DNA from: Prochlorococcus sp. AG-347-E03 | GTDB lineage: Bacteria; Cyanobacteriota; Cyanobacteriia; PCC-6307; Cyanobiaceae | Length of the DNA stretch: 64,000 bases | Direction: 5' to 3' | Assembly: GCA_003279115.1 (NCBI GenBank) | Contig: QCBG01000004.1 | Location: forward strand, 1-64,000 | Part shown: positions 29,111 through 40,695 of the stretch, piece by piece | How the letters are laid out: each line of letters starts with the position of its first letter | Position numbering within the stretch: position 1 is the first letter of the stretch | The notes under the pieces: model-generated | What the model was told of the DNA's origin: nothing | Databases searched by the model: none | The model's input: the letters and a program-made list of their open reading frames with translations, nothing else | Translations under genes and position numbers: made by a program

Positions 29111-30272
29111 TCAAATCAGTACCTAATAATTCTGCCATAGCCTTCTGCTGAGGCGATGGCTCAGTTAAATCAGATCTTCTTGAATCTGTTATTAACCAAT
29201 CTAAAGATGCATCTTGCAAATCAAAATGATCTCCATTTTTCCCAACACAATATTTACCAAACACTAACTTATCCATAAGTCTTACACCTTTACCAATTTT
29301 AGAATAATCAAAAATAATTGAGTTATCTATAGTTGCTCCCTCGCAAATGCAACAACTTGGTCCAATCATGGAAGGGCCAATAATCGTTGCTCCATCTTCG
29401 ATTCTAGTCATGCCTCCTATATAAACCGGCCCAGTAATATTAACCTTTTCCCAGTTAACCGCTACATTCAAACCGGTAAAAACTCCTGGTTTTATTTCCT
29501 TACCTGGTATTTGCACTTGTCTTACCTTACCCTTCAGTACATTTCTAATAGCACTCCAATAATCAGGAACTTTTCCAATATCTACCCATTCAAAATCCAT
29601 TGGTAATGCAAAAAATGGTAAATCCATTTCAACAAGTTTAGGAAATAGATCAGCTCCTATATCAAATTTCTTTGCTGAAGGTATGTAATTAAAAATTTCG
29701 GGTTCGAAAAGATAAATTCCTGTATTGATAGAGTCACTTAAAGCTTGATCAACTGTTGGCTTTTCCTGAAAAGCCTTAATTCGACCATTTTCATCGGAAA
29801 CTACCACACCGTAACTTGATACTTGATCTTTAGTTACCTTCTTTGTTATTAGGCTCGCAATAGCTCCTTTCTGCTTATGTTTTTTAACAGCTTGTGTTAA
29901 ATCTAAATCAACTAAAGCATCACCACATAAAACAACAAAAGTTTCATCAAAGAAATTTTGAAAATCCTGAATTTTTTTTAATCCTCCTGCTGATCCCAAA
30001 GCATCACCTATTAATTCTCCATCTTCAATTCTTCCCTCAAAACTATAAGCAATTTCTACTCCAAATCTTTGCCCGTCCCTAAAATAGTTTTCAATTTCTT
30101 CAGCCAGATGAGAAACATTTACCATGATTTCCTTAAAGTTATGTTCTCTTAAAAGTTCCAAGAGAAACTCCATAACAGGTTTTTGCAAAATCGGAATCAT
30201 CGGTTTCGGGATAACATGCGTAATAGGCTGAACACGTGTGCCTTTACCTGCCGCAAGTATCATTGCCTTCAT
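29094..30272 (-). CDS. Sugar-1-phosphate nucleotidyltransferase with left-handed beta-helix
   Basis: 392 aa. The N-terminal nucleotidyltransferase domain begins with the signature MILAAGKGTRVQPITHVIPK and has LCGDALVDLD as a metal-binding strand. From about residue 255, hexapeptide-like repeats (GPVYIGG, GATIIGPSMIGPSC, GATIDNSIIFDYSKIG) form a beta-helix. This layout fits mannose-1-phosphate guanylyltransferase or glucose-1-phosphate thymidylyl-type enzymes; the sugar and base cannot be fixed from sequence. Probably involved in surface polysaccharide or compatible-solute precursors. Confidence 0.88.
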   Translation of the reverse strand: MKAMILAAGKGTRVQPITHVIPKPMIPILQKPVMEFLLELLREHNFKEIMVNVSHLAEEIENYFRDGQRFGVEIAYSFEGRIEDGELIGDALGSAGGLKKIQDFQNFFDETFVVLCGDALVDLDLTQAVKKHKQKGAIASLITKKVTKDQVSSYGVVVSDENGRIKAFQEKPTVDQALSDSINTGIYLFEPEIFNYIPSAKKFDIGADLFPKLVEMDLPFFALPMDFEWVDIGKVPDYWSAIRNVLKGKVRQVQIPGKEIKPGVFTGLNVAVNWEKVNITGPVYIGGMTRIEDGATIIGPSMIGPSCCICEGATIDNSIIFDYSKIGKGVRLMDKLVFGKYCVGKNGDHFDLQDASLDWLITDSRRSDLTEPSPQQKAMAELLGTDLINIPD

Positions 30273-30319
30273 GAATTCAAACCTCTTTTTAAAGATTATA
30301 CGTTATTACTAATAAGCTC

Positions 30320-31141
30320 CTAAACGGCAGAAGGATAGGTCTTGGGTACCTCAAGATTCTCTATAGGCAATTGAGCTAAACCTCCGTCGGGAATTATTCT
30401 TTTTATTTGAATTGGGCCATATAAGGATTTAATTTGTTTAATTTCAATTTTGTTTTCAGATGATAAAAATAACAAGGCCCAAAAAACACCCAAACGATCT
30501 TTATCTAAATCATTTTTCACAACAGTTTGCCATTTCTCAACTAGATATTCAAAATCTGTCCACTGTAATGCTTTTTCCCATCCATCAATAAATTTACCTA
30601 ATGCTTTAGTGGTTTCTGGTAGTTTCTCACGATGGGCTAATGATTTCACTTGAGAAATTAAAGCTTTATCTGAATATTTTTTATGTCTTTTTCTCTTCAT
30701 TAGTAGAAGGTCTTGGGTCTCTATAACTTCAGCAATAGACTCTAACTGACTTACCAGTTCTCCCAGAGTGGTTGTACGTTTGAGAATTGGTTGTGCTATT
30801 GATCTTCTCCTTAGATATTTTTCAGGATATTTTGGTATATCAAATTCTTGATCAATCCAATCTTGATCATCCAAGTCAAAATCATTTTCAAACTCGGAAG
30901 GATTTTCTTTGAAAACATCAGATTCCAAAACTTGAGCCTTTAAATTAACTAGTACGGAAGCCGCAAAAAAAGCCTCACTTGTTTCAGATAAATCCTTATG
31001 ATAGGAACTTTTGCTATTTGATTTGCTTCCTAAAGATTGTGAATATTGCTCTAAAAAACTATCAATTACACTTATTACATCAATATCCCATGGATCAAGA
31101 TCACCTTTACCTGCAGCGTCTTGAAGAAACTTAATCAACAA
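30320..31141 (-). CDS. scpA: Segregation and condensation protein A
   Basis: Kleisin subunit bridging SMC heads in chromosome condensation. The N-terminal LLIKFLQDAAGKGDLDPWDIDV helix-turn region (shown in part) and the C-terminal winged helix (FWALLFLSSENKIEIKQ) are clear. The TTG at 31141 is the nearest accepted start, but conserved-looking GPRL codons lie just upstream and the frame is open to 31205, so the real start may be ATT near 31168. Downstream of ndhD on the same strand. Confidence 0.9.
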   Translation of the reverse strand: MLIKFLQDAAGKGDLDPWDIDVISVIDSFLEQYSQSLGSKSNSKSSYHKDLSETSEAFFAASVLVNLKAQVLESDVFKENPSEFENDFDLDDQDWIDQEFDIPKYPEKYLRRRSIAQPILKRTTTLGELVSQLESIAEVIETQDLLLMKRKRHKKYSDKALISQVKSLAHREKLPETTKALGKFIDGWEKALQWTDFEYLVEKWQTVVKNDLDKDRLGVFWALLFLSSENKIEIKQIKSLYGPIQIKRIIPDGGLAQLPIENLEVPKTYPSAV

Positions 31142-31265
31142 TCTAGGCCCTAATTGTTGTCTATGAATAGAGTTGTAGTTAGATATTTTTAAAATAGGTA
31201 ATAACTATTCATAAGATATACCCTGAATTATTTAATGCCAAACATTATTGTATTAATTTTAAAAA

Positions 31266-32870
31266 TTATATAGTTGGAGCTTTTAGAATCTCATTTGTTT
31301 TAGTTCCTGAAAAAATATTTGTTTTCCCAGCACCTTTAACCGCAGTTAAATCTCGATCGACCAAATTATTGATAGATGCAATATAACTTTCAGTAACTAA
31401 TCTTGGGTACAAACCTATTCCAATAATCGGTAAAAGTAAACAAGCAATAATATAAACTTCCCTTGGCTCTGCATCTATAAGTTTTCTTTCTTTGATTAAT
31501 TTAGAGTTTTCTTTACCAAAGAAAATTTCTCGTAACATTGAAAGTAAATAAATAGGTGTAAGTATTACACCGATAGCAGCTAAAGAGGCCATCACTACCC
31601 TAAACGGAAGTGTATACACTTCATCAGTAACAAATCCTGTAAATACCATCAATTCGGAAACAAATCCGCTCATACCAGGTAAAGCCAGGGAAGCCAGAGA
31701 GCAAGCAGTCCATAGGGCAAACATGATTCTCATTTTTTGTCCTACACCACTCATTTCATCAAGTTTAAGAGTCTTTGTTCTGTCATATGTGGCACCAACA
31801 AGAAAAAATAAACTTGCACCGATTAATCCATGACTAACCATTTGCAGCATAGCTCCACTTGTACCAAGACTACTAAAACTCCCTATACCAATAAGAACGA
31901 AACCCATATGACTTATCGAACTGTATGCAATTTTTCTCTTAAGATTTCTTTGAGCAAAAGAAGTTAATGCAGCATAAATTATATTAACTACCCCTAAAAC
32001 TATTAATAATGGGGCAAATTGAGCATGAGCAACGGGTAATAACTGTGCATTAAATCTTAAAAGAGCATATCCTCCCATCTTTAATAAAATTCCTGCTAGA
32101 AGCATATGAACTGGGGCTGTAGCCTCTCCATGAGCATCTGGAAGCCAAGTATGAAGAGGAACTATTGGTAGTTTCACTCCAAATGCAATTAAAAGCCCGA
32201 TGTAACATAATATTTGGAATTTTTGACTAAAATCTTGAGTTGCCAAGTGAGAAAACTCAAAGTTAGGAATTTCTGTGCCATAAAAACCCATTGCTAAGGC
32301 TGCCAGAAGAATGAAGATAGAACTGCCAGCTGTATAAATAATGAATTTTGTTGCTGCATATTGTCGATTTTTGCCACCCCATATAGCCAGTAATAAATAA
32401 ACGGGAATTAACTCAAGTTCCCACGTTAAAAAGAATAAAAGCATATCTTGTACTGCAAATACTGCAATTTGCCCACCATCCATAACCAATATCAAAAAGA
32501 AAAATAATTTTGGTTTGAACTTTACAGGCCATGCAGCAAGAACTGCTAAAGCAGTTATAAAACTAGTCAATAATATTAACGGCATAGACATGCCATCAGC
32601 GCCAACAGACCAGGTAAGACCTAAATCAGGCAGCCAACTAATATTTTCTTTCAGTTGAACATTTTCATTACTAATATCAAAACCATTAATGTATGAACCT
32701 ACAGTTATTAAAAAAGTTATTAATGCAATTGATAACGCAAACCATCTAACCTCTTTCCCATCTCCTTTATCTGGGAAAAAAGGTATCACAAATGCACTAG
32801 CAATTGGGAATAAAATGGAAGCAGATAGCCAAGGGAAGTTAGACAAACCAGCTCCCAAAGTTCCCAACAT
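31266..32870 (-). CDS. ndhD: NAD(P)H-quinone oxidoreductase chain 4 (NdhD)
   Basis: Antiporter-like NDH-1 membrane subunit (NuoM/ND4 homologue) with about 14 transmembrane helices. The proton-pump Glu and Lys residues are in [14 protein letters not shown] and [14 protein letters not shown] prefer ATG at 32870 (534 aa) because it begins just before the conserved NFPWL segment; a TTG at 32906 would add 12 residues. It follows ndhF with an 85-121 base gap. Pairing with NdhF beside it suggests the respiratory/cyclic NDH-1L form rather than a CO2-uptake form. Confidence 0.97.
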   Translation of the reverse strand: MLGTLGAGLSNFPWLSASILFPIASAFVIPFFPDKGDGKEVRWFALSIALITFLITVGSYINGFDISNENVQLKENISWLPDLGLTWSVGADGMSMPLILLTSFITALAVLAAWPVKFKPKLFFFLILVMDGGQIAVFAVQDMLLFFLTWELELIPVYLLLAIWGGKNRQYAATKFIIYTAGSSIFILLAALAMGFYGTEIPNFEFSHLATQDFSQKFQILCYIGLLIAFGVKLPIVPLHTWLPDAHGEATAPVHMLLAGILLKMGGYALLRFNAQLLPVAHAQFAPLLIVLGVVNIIYAALTSFAQRNLKRKIAYSSISHMGFVLIGIGSFSSLGTSGAMLQMVSHGLIGASLFFLVGATYDRTKTLKLDEMSGVGQKMRIMFALWTACSLASLALPGMSGFVSELMVFTGFVTDEVYTLPFRVVMASLAAIGVILTPIYLLSMLREIFFGKENSKLIKERKLIDAEPREVYIIACLLLPIIGIGLYPRLVTESYIASINNLVDRDLTAVKGAGKTNIFSGTKTNEILKAPTI

Positions 32871-32991
32871 TTGTGTCGCAAAATGTGTATAAAAATAGGT
32901 ACTCAATTTAATAAGAAATTTATCTTAAATAAAGTCTAGAAATTTTCTGTATTTTTTCACCCCAATGGACAGTGAAGACACACAATTGTAA

Positions 32992-35013
32992 TTAAGAAAC
33001 TTGAGGAGATTGAATACCAAATATGGCAACTAGTAGAATAACTCCTCCAAAAACAATAAGCGCGTAGAATTGAGCCCTACCAGTCTCAAAATATTTTAAA
33101 CCTTCTCCACTACCTAAAGTTACAAGTCCAGTAAGATTTACGACGCCATCAACAACCTTAGAATCAACCTCTAAGACTTCTTTAGCAAGTTTTCTACTAC
33201 CCTTAACAAAAAGTTTGTCATTAATATCATCTAGATACCATTTATTTGATAGAAATCTGTTGATACTAGGAAACTTCTCGGCAAATAAAACTGATAAATT
33301 AATTTTTTTCGCAAAATATGCCTGATAAGCAATAATAATTCCAGCTGATGCAATAACAACTGAAGCTATCGCTAAAGGCAAAAATTCTTTTAATTCGAAA
33401 GCTTTTGCAGCAGTCTCTGCTTCTTCAGGATCTAGTAGATTTGCAATTTTGCTATCCCATGGAAGTCCCATAAAACCGATAATTAGAGACGGTACAGCTA
33501 GAAATACCAAAGGAAATGTCATTGACCAGGGTGACTCATGAATAGAGCCATGTTCTTCATGCAGTTCTTCATTTTCTTCATCTTGGTTTGTTTTAGAGGC
33601 TATTAGAAGCTCTTTTTGCAATTCTTTATTCTCTCCTCTGAAATCTCCTTCAAATGTCAAGAAATAAAGCCTAAACATATAAAAAGCAGTCATACCAGCT
33701 GTTAGAAGTCCTATAAACCAAAAAGCTGGAAATGATATAAAAGCATTTCCGAGTATCTCATCTTTACTCCAAAAACCTGCCAATGGTGGAATGCCACTAA
33801 TTGCTACGCAACCTATTAAAAATGTTGTTGATGTATATGGCATTTTTTTTCTTAAACCACCCATTAATCTCATATCTTGAGCTAATACAGGCTGATGGCC
33901 AACTACTTCTTCCATAGCATGTATTACAGAACCAGATCCCAAAAATAGCATTGCTTTAAAGCAAGCATGAGTCACTAAATGAAAAATTCCTGCTACTGGC
34001 GCTCCACACCCCATTGCAAGCATCATATACCCAAGCTGAGACACTGTGCTGTAAGCTAAACCTTTTTTTAAATCCATTTGGGTCAAAGCTATAGAGGCTC
34101 CTAAAAAACAAGTAATGGTGCCTACTAAAGCAATAATGAACTGAATAGAGGGGAATATTGAGTACAAAGGTTGGAGTCTAGCTACAAGAAATATTCCTGC
34201 AGCAACCATTGTTGCGGCATGGATAAGTGCAGAAATAGGTGTCGGGCCTTCCATCGCATCAGGCAACCACACATGAAGAGGAAACTGAGCAGATTTTGCC
34301 ATTGGCCCTAAAAAAACTAAAAAACAAAGTAGTAAAGCAGCCCAAATAGGTATGGAATTATCAGATATTGATTGAGAAATTCCAGTGGCTATTTCATTAA
34401 AATCAAAACTATTTGTTGCCCAAAAAAGGCCAAGAATTCCTAGTAATAATCCAAAATCTCCCACTCTATTAACAACAAATGCTTTTTGTGCAGCGTGGGC
34501 AGCGCCATCCCTGTCATACCAAAAACCAACCAACAAGTAAGAACACATCCCAACTAATTCCCAAAAAACATAAATTTCTAATAAATTCGGACTAACTATT
34601 AATCCCATCATTGAACTACTAAATAATGCTAAATATGTAAAAAATCTGACATAACCTTTGTCATGCGCCATATAACCATGAGAGTAGATCATTACCAGCA
34701 AAGTTATAGTCGTTACAAGAGCAAGCATTACACTCCCCAAAGGATCAAGGACAAAACCCATCGGGATTGTAAAATCCCCAGCACTAGCCCATACAAATAA
34801 TTTTTCTACAGGTTGATAACCATTAATTTGTTCAACAAGGGCTTTGTAACTAATTACCGCAGAAATGCCAACAAACGAAATAAGACCTACAGAAACAATT
34901 TCTCTGGAATTATTAATTTTCTTGTTAATACTTATTAGGCCTAAACCAGAAAGCACTGCTCCAATCAGTGGGAAAACAGGAATTAACCAGGCAATTTCTG
35001 AAGCTTGAGGCAT
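32992..35013 (-). CDS. ndhF: NAD(P)H-quinone oxidoreductase chain 5 (NdhF)
   Basis: 673-aa NuoL/ND5 homologue, the distal antiporter-like subunit. Key motifs include YVFWELVGMCSYLLVGFWYDR (in part), FPLHVWLPDAMEGPTPISAL, and the long C-terminal lateral helix region ending in TM16 (LIVFGGVILLVAIFG). A charged loop of Glu/His residues near residue 490 is cytoplasmic. It is the first of a minus-strand run ndhF-ndhD-scpA, next to a Z-ISO-like gene and the LysR regulator rbcR. Confidence 0.97.
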   Translation of the reverse strand: MPQASEIAWLIPVFPLIGAVLSGLGLISINKKINNSREIVSVGLISFVGISAVISYKALVEQINGYQPVEKLFVWASAGDFTIPMGFVLDPLGSVMLALVTTITLLVMIYSHGYMAHDKGYVRFFTYLALFSSSMMGLIVSPNLLEIYVFWELVGMCSYLLVGFWYDRDGAAHAAQKAFVVNRVGDFGLLLGILGLFWATNSFDFNEIATGISQSISDNSIPIWAALLLCFLVFLGPMAKSAQFPLHVWLPDAMEGPTPISALIHAATMVAAGIFLVARLQPLYSIFPSIQFIIALVGTITCFLGASIALTQMDLKKGLAYSTVSQLGYMMLAMGCGAPVAGIFHLVTHACFKAMLFLGSGSVIHAMEEVVGHQPVLAQDMRLMGGLRKKMPYTSTTFLIGCVAISGIPPLAGFWSKDEILGNAFISFPAFWFIGLLTAGMTAFYMFRLYFLTFEGDFRGENKELQKELLIASKTNQDEENEELHEEHGSIHESPWSMTFPLVFLAVPSLIIGFMGLPWDSKIANLLDPEEAETAAKAFELKEFLPLAIASVVIASAGIIIAYQAYFAKKINLSVLFAEKFPSINRFLSNKWYLDDINDKLFVKGSRKLAKEVLEVDSKVVDGVVNLTGLVTLGSGEGLKYFETGRAQFYALIVFGGVILLVAIFGIQSPQVS

Positions 35014-35046
35014 ATTCTAAAAAACTTATAGTTTGATTTTAAACTG

Positions 35047-35775
35047 TCAATTGAAAAATTCCGACAAAAATGATGAATTAAATGTTTTAACGGCAATATT
35101 TATATACTGATGGGACCACCAAAGCACACCTATTGCAATCAATATGCCAAGTTGAGATAACTTAAAAAATTCTTTAAGTTTAAATTCTTGCCTTCCTTCA
35201 AGTATTGCCATAAAAGGAATTATAGAAGTACTTTTTCTAAACTTTTCAAACTCTTCTCCAAATCTATTTGCTAATCTCTTATCCCCATGCCAGATTGCAA
35301 AAAGATGATGCAAAACTAAGCCAATAGAAGTTACTAATGTGAATGAAGTACCAATCCATAGAGTATGAGCAAAACACCAAATTATCTGACCAAATGCTTG
35401 TGGATGTCTCGTGATTCGCATTATCCCAGTTCCATAGATTCGTACTTTAGGTTTTAAAACCGATGGAATTTCTAGCAAATTGTAAGTAGCGGGATATAAA
35501 AATAAAAAACTTATTGCAGTTAAGAACCAAACGACTATAAAAACAAAATTATTGCCCTGTAAATTCCATAATCTGATTCCGTCATATCTATGAGCCAAAA
35601 AATAACTAATCAAGATAATTGCAGATGGCAAACTAAAAAAAACAAAACATAACCGCCATAATCTCGGACCCATAATAGATTCTGCTTTGATTCTTAAAGC
35701 AGCTCCCCCACTATGAATTACCGCAAAAATCAAAATCAAAAGTAAGATGATTAGGGAAGTTTTATGAGTCTCCAT
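35047..35775 (-). CDS. NnrU-family membrane protein, probable 15-cis-zeta-carotene isomerase
   Basis: 242-aa integral membrane protein with six or seven helices. The segment MRITRHPQAFGQIIWCFAHTLW and LHHLFAIWHGDKRLANRFGEEF (each in part) closely resemble the core of plant and cyanobacterial Z-ISO, where two His coordinate heme b; His residues are present in both segments. Z-ISO isomerises the 9,15,9'-cis zeta-carotene made by phytoene desaturase, and crtP-crtB lie 2 kb away. Other NnrU functions are not excluded. Confidence 0.75.
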   Translation of the reverse strand: METHKTSLIILLLILIFAVIHSGGAALRIKAESIMGPRLWRLCFVFFSLPSAIILISYFLAHRYDGIRLWNLQGNNFVFIVVWFLTAISFLFLYPATYNLLEIPSVLKPKVRIYGTGIMRITRHPQAFGQIIWCFAHTLWIGTSFTLVTSIGLVLHHLFAIWHGDKRLANRFGEEFEKFRKSTSIIPFMAILEGRQEFKLKEFFKLSQLGILIAIGVLWWSHQYINIAVKTFNSSFLSEFFN

Positions 35776-35858
35776 ATATTTAAATTGATCAAATAATTTT
35801 TGTTCTTAACAAGAATGCTTCTAAGCATTAGAATTATAAGAAATTGTAGGCATAATAG

Positions 35859-36809
35859 ATGCCAGAATTACCTTTTACACTCGACCAATTAAGAATATTA
35901 AAAGCTATAGCAGCTCAAGGAAGTTTTAAAAAAGCTGCAGATCTCTTATATGTAACCCAACCTGCAGTGAGTTTACAAATACAAAATTTAGAAAAACAAC
36001 TTGAAATTACAATTTTTGACAGAGGTGGCAGAAAGGCGCTGCTGACTGAGGCAGGGAGACTATTACTTGAATATTGTGAACGAATTTTGAATCAATGTGA
36101 CGAAGCTTGCAAAGCTATTGAAGATTTAAATAGCTTAAAAGGCGGAACTCTTGTCATTGGAGCGAGTCAAACAACGGGTACCTATTTAATGCCTAGAATG
36201 ATAGGACTTTTTAGACAAAGATATCCTGATGTATCTGTTCAACTTCAAGTTCATAGCACCAGAAGAACTGGCTGGAGTGTCGCCAACGGACAAATTGACT
36301 TAGCCATTATTGGAGGGCAATTACCTGGTGATTTAGAAAATTTGTTGCAAGTTATTCCATATGCAACAGATGAATTAGCACTAGTTTTACCCTCTACACA
36401 CCCACTCTCAAACAAAAAAGAACTTTTAAAAGAAGACTTATACAAATTAAATTTCGTAAAATTAGATTCTCAATCTACGACAAGAAAAGTTGTTGATAAA
36501 CTTCTTCAAGATTCCGGACTTGACGTGCAAAGATTAAAAATAGAGATGGAACTTAACTCTCTTGAAGCTATCAAGAATGCAGTTCAATCAGGACTAGGTG
36601 CCTCGTTTTTGCCAGTAGTTTCAATTGAAAGAGAACTTGCTGCTGGAACAATCCATAAAGCATTTGTTGCTGACTTAGAGGTTAAAAGAGAACTTAAATT
36701 GATTACTAATCCATCAAGATATACCTCAAGAGCATCAGAAGTATTCAAGAAAAACATTCTGCCTCAATTCGCTAGTTTAGAAAGCCCTTTAAAGCAAATG
36801 TTAATTTGA
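35859..36809 (+). CDS. rbcR: LysR-type regulator, RbcR/Ycf30
   Basis: 316 aa with an N-terminal winged HTH ([20 protein letters not shown], then [17 protein letters not shown]) and a substrate-binding domain starting [18 protein letters not shown]. This opening is characteristic of RbcR, the LysR regulator of RuBisCO and carbon-concentrating genes conserved in cyanobacteria and red-lineage plastids; CmpR and NdhR are paralogues that start differently. It is divergent from the Z-ISO-like gene, 83 bases apart, near ndhF. Confidence 0.9.
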   Translation: MPELPFTLDQLRILKAIAAQGSFKKAADLLYVTQPAVSLQIQNLEKQLEITIFDRGGRKALLTEAGRLLLEYCERILNQCDEACKAIEDLNSLKGGTLVIGASQTTGTYLMPRMIGLFRQRYPDVSVQLQVHSTRRTGWSVANGQIDLAIIGGQLPGDLENLLQVIPYATDELALVLPSTHPLSNKKELLKEDLYKLNFVKLDSQSTTRKVVDKLLQDSGLDVQRLKIEMELNSLEAIKNAVQSGLGASFLPVVSIERELAAGTIHKAFVADLEVKRELKLITNPSRYTSRASEVFKKNILPQFASLESPLKQMLI

Positions 36810-37433
36810 TTAGAACTGAACTGCTTCTTTATTAATACCGACTCCTCCGTCTTCTGCTTGTCCATCTCCTTTGATTATAAACTTATTTTCATTAACATCA
36901 GTTTGATAAACGCACTTTACTATGGGTTTATCTCGAATAGATCCAATATAAGCAAAAGTATTCATTCTTTGCTTGCATTCTCTTACATCTTCATTACTAA
37001 TCGCTCCTTGTTTTTGTAACACTGTCCAATTTTCTCTTCTTATTACACAACCTGGCTGGAGAGCTGGTTGCGTTACAAAACTAGTGGATGGATTTAAAGT
37101 TGTATACATTTCAACATCAATAACAAAGGCGCTTGCACCCCATTGTCTGCAAAATTCAGGGTCTGGAACAGCCATATCTAATTGTTGTTGACTAGCTATA
37201 TTCCCCTGCCCTCCATCAGTTGTGCTTGTAATCGCGCTCCCAATACCAACTCCTAGAATTAATACTCCCGCAAGAACAGCAATAGTTCCTGTATTAAAGT
37301 TGATCTTTTGTTCAGAAGAAGCAGGCAATCTATTGCTTCTTTGACCATAAGAATCCCTGTCCCTTGGATTTGGAGGATAATAACTTCTATTTGAGCCTCT
37401 TCTTGGCCCTCTATTTGATGGTGGTCTATTCAC
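36810..37433 (-). CDS. DUF3172-type membrane-anchored protein
   Basis: 207 aa. The first 40 residues are Arg/Pro/Ser/Tyr-rich and disordered-looking; one transmembrane helix spans about residues 51-68 ([19 protein letters not shown]). The C-terminal domain contains four Cys (in EFCRQW, PGCVIRR, RECKQ, VKCVY) and may be lumenal or periplasmic. It matches the cyanobacterial DUF3172 family as I know it. Its start overlaps the ndhM stop by 4 bases, so the two are probably translationally coupled. Function unknown. Confidence 0.78.
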   Translation of the reverse strand: MNRPPSNRGPRRGSNRSYYPPNPRDRDSYGQRSNRLPASSEQKINFNTGTIAVLAGVLILGVGIGSAITSTTDGGQGNIASQQQLDMAVPDPEFCRQWGASAFVIDVEMYTTLNPSTSFVTQPALQPGCVIRRENWTVLQKQGAISNEDVRECKQRMNTFAYIGSIRDKPIVKCVYQTDVNENKFIIKGDGQAEDGGVGINKEAVQF

Positions 37434-37777
37434 AGTACTTCATTAGTCTTTGGTAAACCCATCGAATAATTCATTACTCTACAATCAGGGTTATAACTGA
37501 GCTGACCATTTTGAAGCAAAAATTTAATTAAACCTTCGATTTCTGATCCTATTTTTCGAAGTTCATAATCATCTAAATCCTTCCCTGCTCTATCTTTGAT
37601 TAATTCATTGAATTTTTCATTTATTCTGTTTAAAGAATCTTCGTTCCAAATAAATTCGTTATCGGGATCTAAATCAAGAGTTAGTTTATTGGGATGAAAC
37701 TTTAATTCTTCATCTACAACTTCGGCAGTAAAAATTCTTACATGCCTAGTAGTCGATTTTAAAAGCATTTTTTCCAT
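37430..37777 (-). CDS. ndhM: NAD(P)H-quinone oxidoreductase subunit M
   Basis: 115-aa oxygenic-photosynthesis-specific peripheral NDH-1 subunit. Diagnostic segments are [14 protein letters not shown] at the N-terminus, [16 protein letters not shown], and [13 protein letters not shown] at the C-terminus. Its stop overlaps the start of the DUF3172 gene (4 bases). Divergent from crtP with a 90-base spacer. Confidence 0.95.
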   Translation of the reverse strand: MEKMLLKSTTRHVRIFTAEVVDEELKFHPNKLTLDLDPDNEFIWNEDSLNRINEKFNELIKDRAGKDLDDYELRKIGSEIEGLIKFLLQNGQLSYNPDCRVMNYSMGLPKTNEVL

Positions 37778-37825
37778 AATTTTACGAAATAATCAACGAA
37801 AAAAACTATTATGTTCTAACTTTAA

Positions 37826-39268
<1,443 letters not shown>

Positions 39269-39308
39269 GATTTACATTCCAGTAATTTAAAAATTCATCA
39301 AATCCTTT

Positions 39309-40217
39309 TTGAAAAATTCAATTTCTCATCTAGATCAAGCATACGAGATATGCCGAAAAGAAACCCAAAAATGGGCTAAAACCTTTTACTTGGGTACGCT
39401 CCTGCTACCTGTAGAAAAAAGAAAAGCGATTTGGGCTATTTATGTATGGTGTAGAAGAACAGATGAAATAATGGATAGTGTAGAAGCTTTAACTAAATCG
39501 AAGGATGAACTTTCAGATAATTTAGATGCATGGGAAGAAAATACAAAGAATGTTTTTAAAGGGAATATTAAATCTGAACTAGATTCAGTTTTATTAGATA
39601 CCATAGAAAAATATCCACAAAGTATTCAACCTTACCTAGATATGATAGAAGGTCAGAGGATGGATCTTAATAAATTTAGATACAAAGATTTTGATGAATT
39701 AAAACTCTATTGCTATAGAGTGGCAGGCACTGTTGGTTTAATGACTCAGAATGTCATGGGTATTGATAGCGCTTATACATCTGCACCATGGAGCGCCACC
39801 CCTGACCCCTCAGAAGCAGCTATAGCTTTAGGGATAGCAAATCAATTAACAAATATATTAAGAGATGTTGGCGAGGATAGAGAAAGAGGCAGAATTTATC
39901 TACCACAAGCTGATATTACAAAATTTAATTATTCTGAAGAAAAACTTTTTAAAGGTGAAATAAACAATCAATGGAAAGCTCTGATGAAATATCAATTGAC
40001 CAGGGCAAGGGATTGGTTTAAAAAGTCTGAAGATGGAATCAAGTGGCTCTCGTCTGACGCAAGATGGCCAGTCTGGACATCTTTACGTCTTTACAGAGGA
40101 ATCTTAGATTCAATTGAAAGATTAGACTATGATGTCTTTAATAATAGAGCTTTTGTAAAAAATTCGGTTAAAGCCTTTGAATTGCCAATATCTTTTTTAA
40201 TTTCTCGAATTAAATAA
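39309..40217 (+). CDS. crtB: 15-cis-phytoene synthase
   Basis: Condenses two geranylgeranyl diphosphates to phytoene. Both Asp-rich motifs are present: RRTDEIMD near residue 49 and NQLTNILRDVGEDRERG near residue 180. TFYLGTLLLP at the N-terminus and EGQRMDL are conserved. Length 302 aa with TTG start at 39309. Likely cotranscribed with crtP. Convergent with the RRM gene; the stops abut. Confidence 0.97.
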   Translation: MKNSISHLDQAYEICRKETQKWAKTFYLGTLLLPVEKRKAIWAIYVWCRRTDEIMDSVEALTKSKDELSDNLDAWEENTKNVFKGNIKSELDSVLLDTIEKYPQSIQPYLDMIEGQRMDLNKFRYKDFDELKLYCYRVAGTVGLMTQNVMGIDSAYTSAPWSATPDPSEAAIALGIANQLTNILRDVGEDRERGRIYLPQADITKFNYSEEKLFKGEINNQWKALMKYQLTRARDWFKKSEDGIKWLSSDARWPVWTSLRLYRGILDSIERLDYDVFNNRAFVKNSVKAFELPISFLISRIK

Positions 40218-40637
40218 CTAGGCAGGTGTTTTCTGGTTAGCTAACAAATCTTTTAATTTAGATAGTTCTCCAGCCCATCTCGGATCAGGTGCTTGGAGAT
40301 TAGGTGCGTCACTATGGACAATTTTCTTAAAATCTTTTCTTTTTTTATTTTTATTAAAATTTCCACTATTTTTTTTGTTTGAAGCAGAATCTTTCTTTTC
40401 TGATAGCTCTACTCTTATCTTGGAACCATTAAATTCAAAACCGTTTAATTTTTGAATCAGCAAATTAGCATTCTCTTCATTATTTGTTGTCCCAAAACCA
40501 AACCCCCTGCATTCCTTAGTTTCCTTATCTAAAACTGCTTTAAATCTAATTGAATCAGAAACTGATTTTAAAAGCTTATCAAATTCTTTTGGATTAAATC
40601 CTTGTGGTAAATTGCCAATGTAAATGCGAATGCTCAT
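40218..40637 (-). CDS. Single-RRM RNA-binding protein
   Basis: About 139 aa starting at ATG 40637; an upstream in-frame ATG (40679) would add 14 residues before the canonical opening MSIRIYIGNLPQG. RNP2 is IYIGNL and RNP1 is RGFGFGTT (one residue variant). After the RRM comes a Lys/Asn/Ser-rich linker and a conserved-looking C-terminal tail, APNLQAPDPRWAGELSKLK. Cyanobacterial Rbp proteins bind mRNAs, some for thylakoid-proximal localisation or cold response; the partner is unknown. Confidence 0.9.
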   Translation of the reverse strand: MSIRIYIGNLPQGFNPKEFDKLLKSVSDSIRFKAVLDKETKECRGFGFGTTNNEENANLLIQKLNGFEFNGSKIRVELSEKKDSASNKKNSGNFNKNKKRKDFKKIVHSDAPNLQAPDPRWAGELSKLKDLLANQKTPA

Positions 40638-40695
40638 AAATTTTTTAAAATGATTTTTGAAGTCTGAACTTCTAAACAAACTAAGCTATGTGTAT

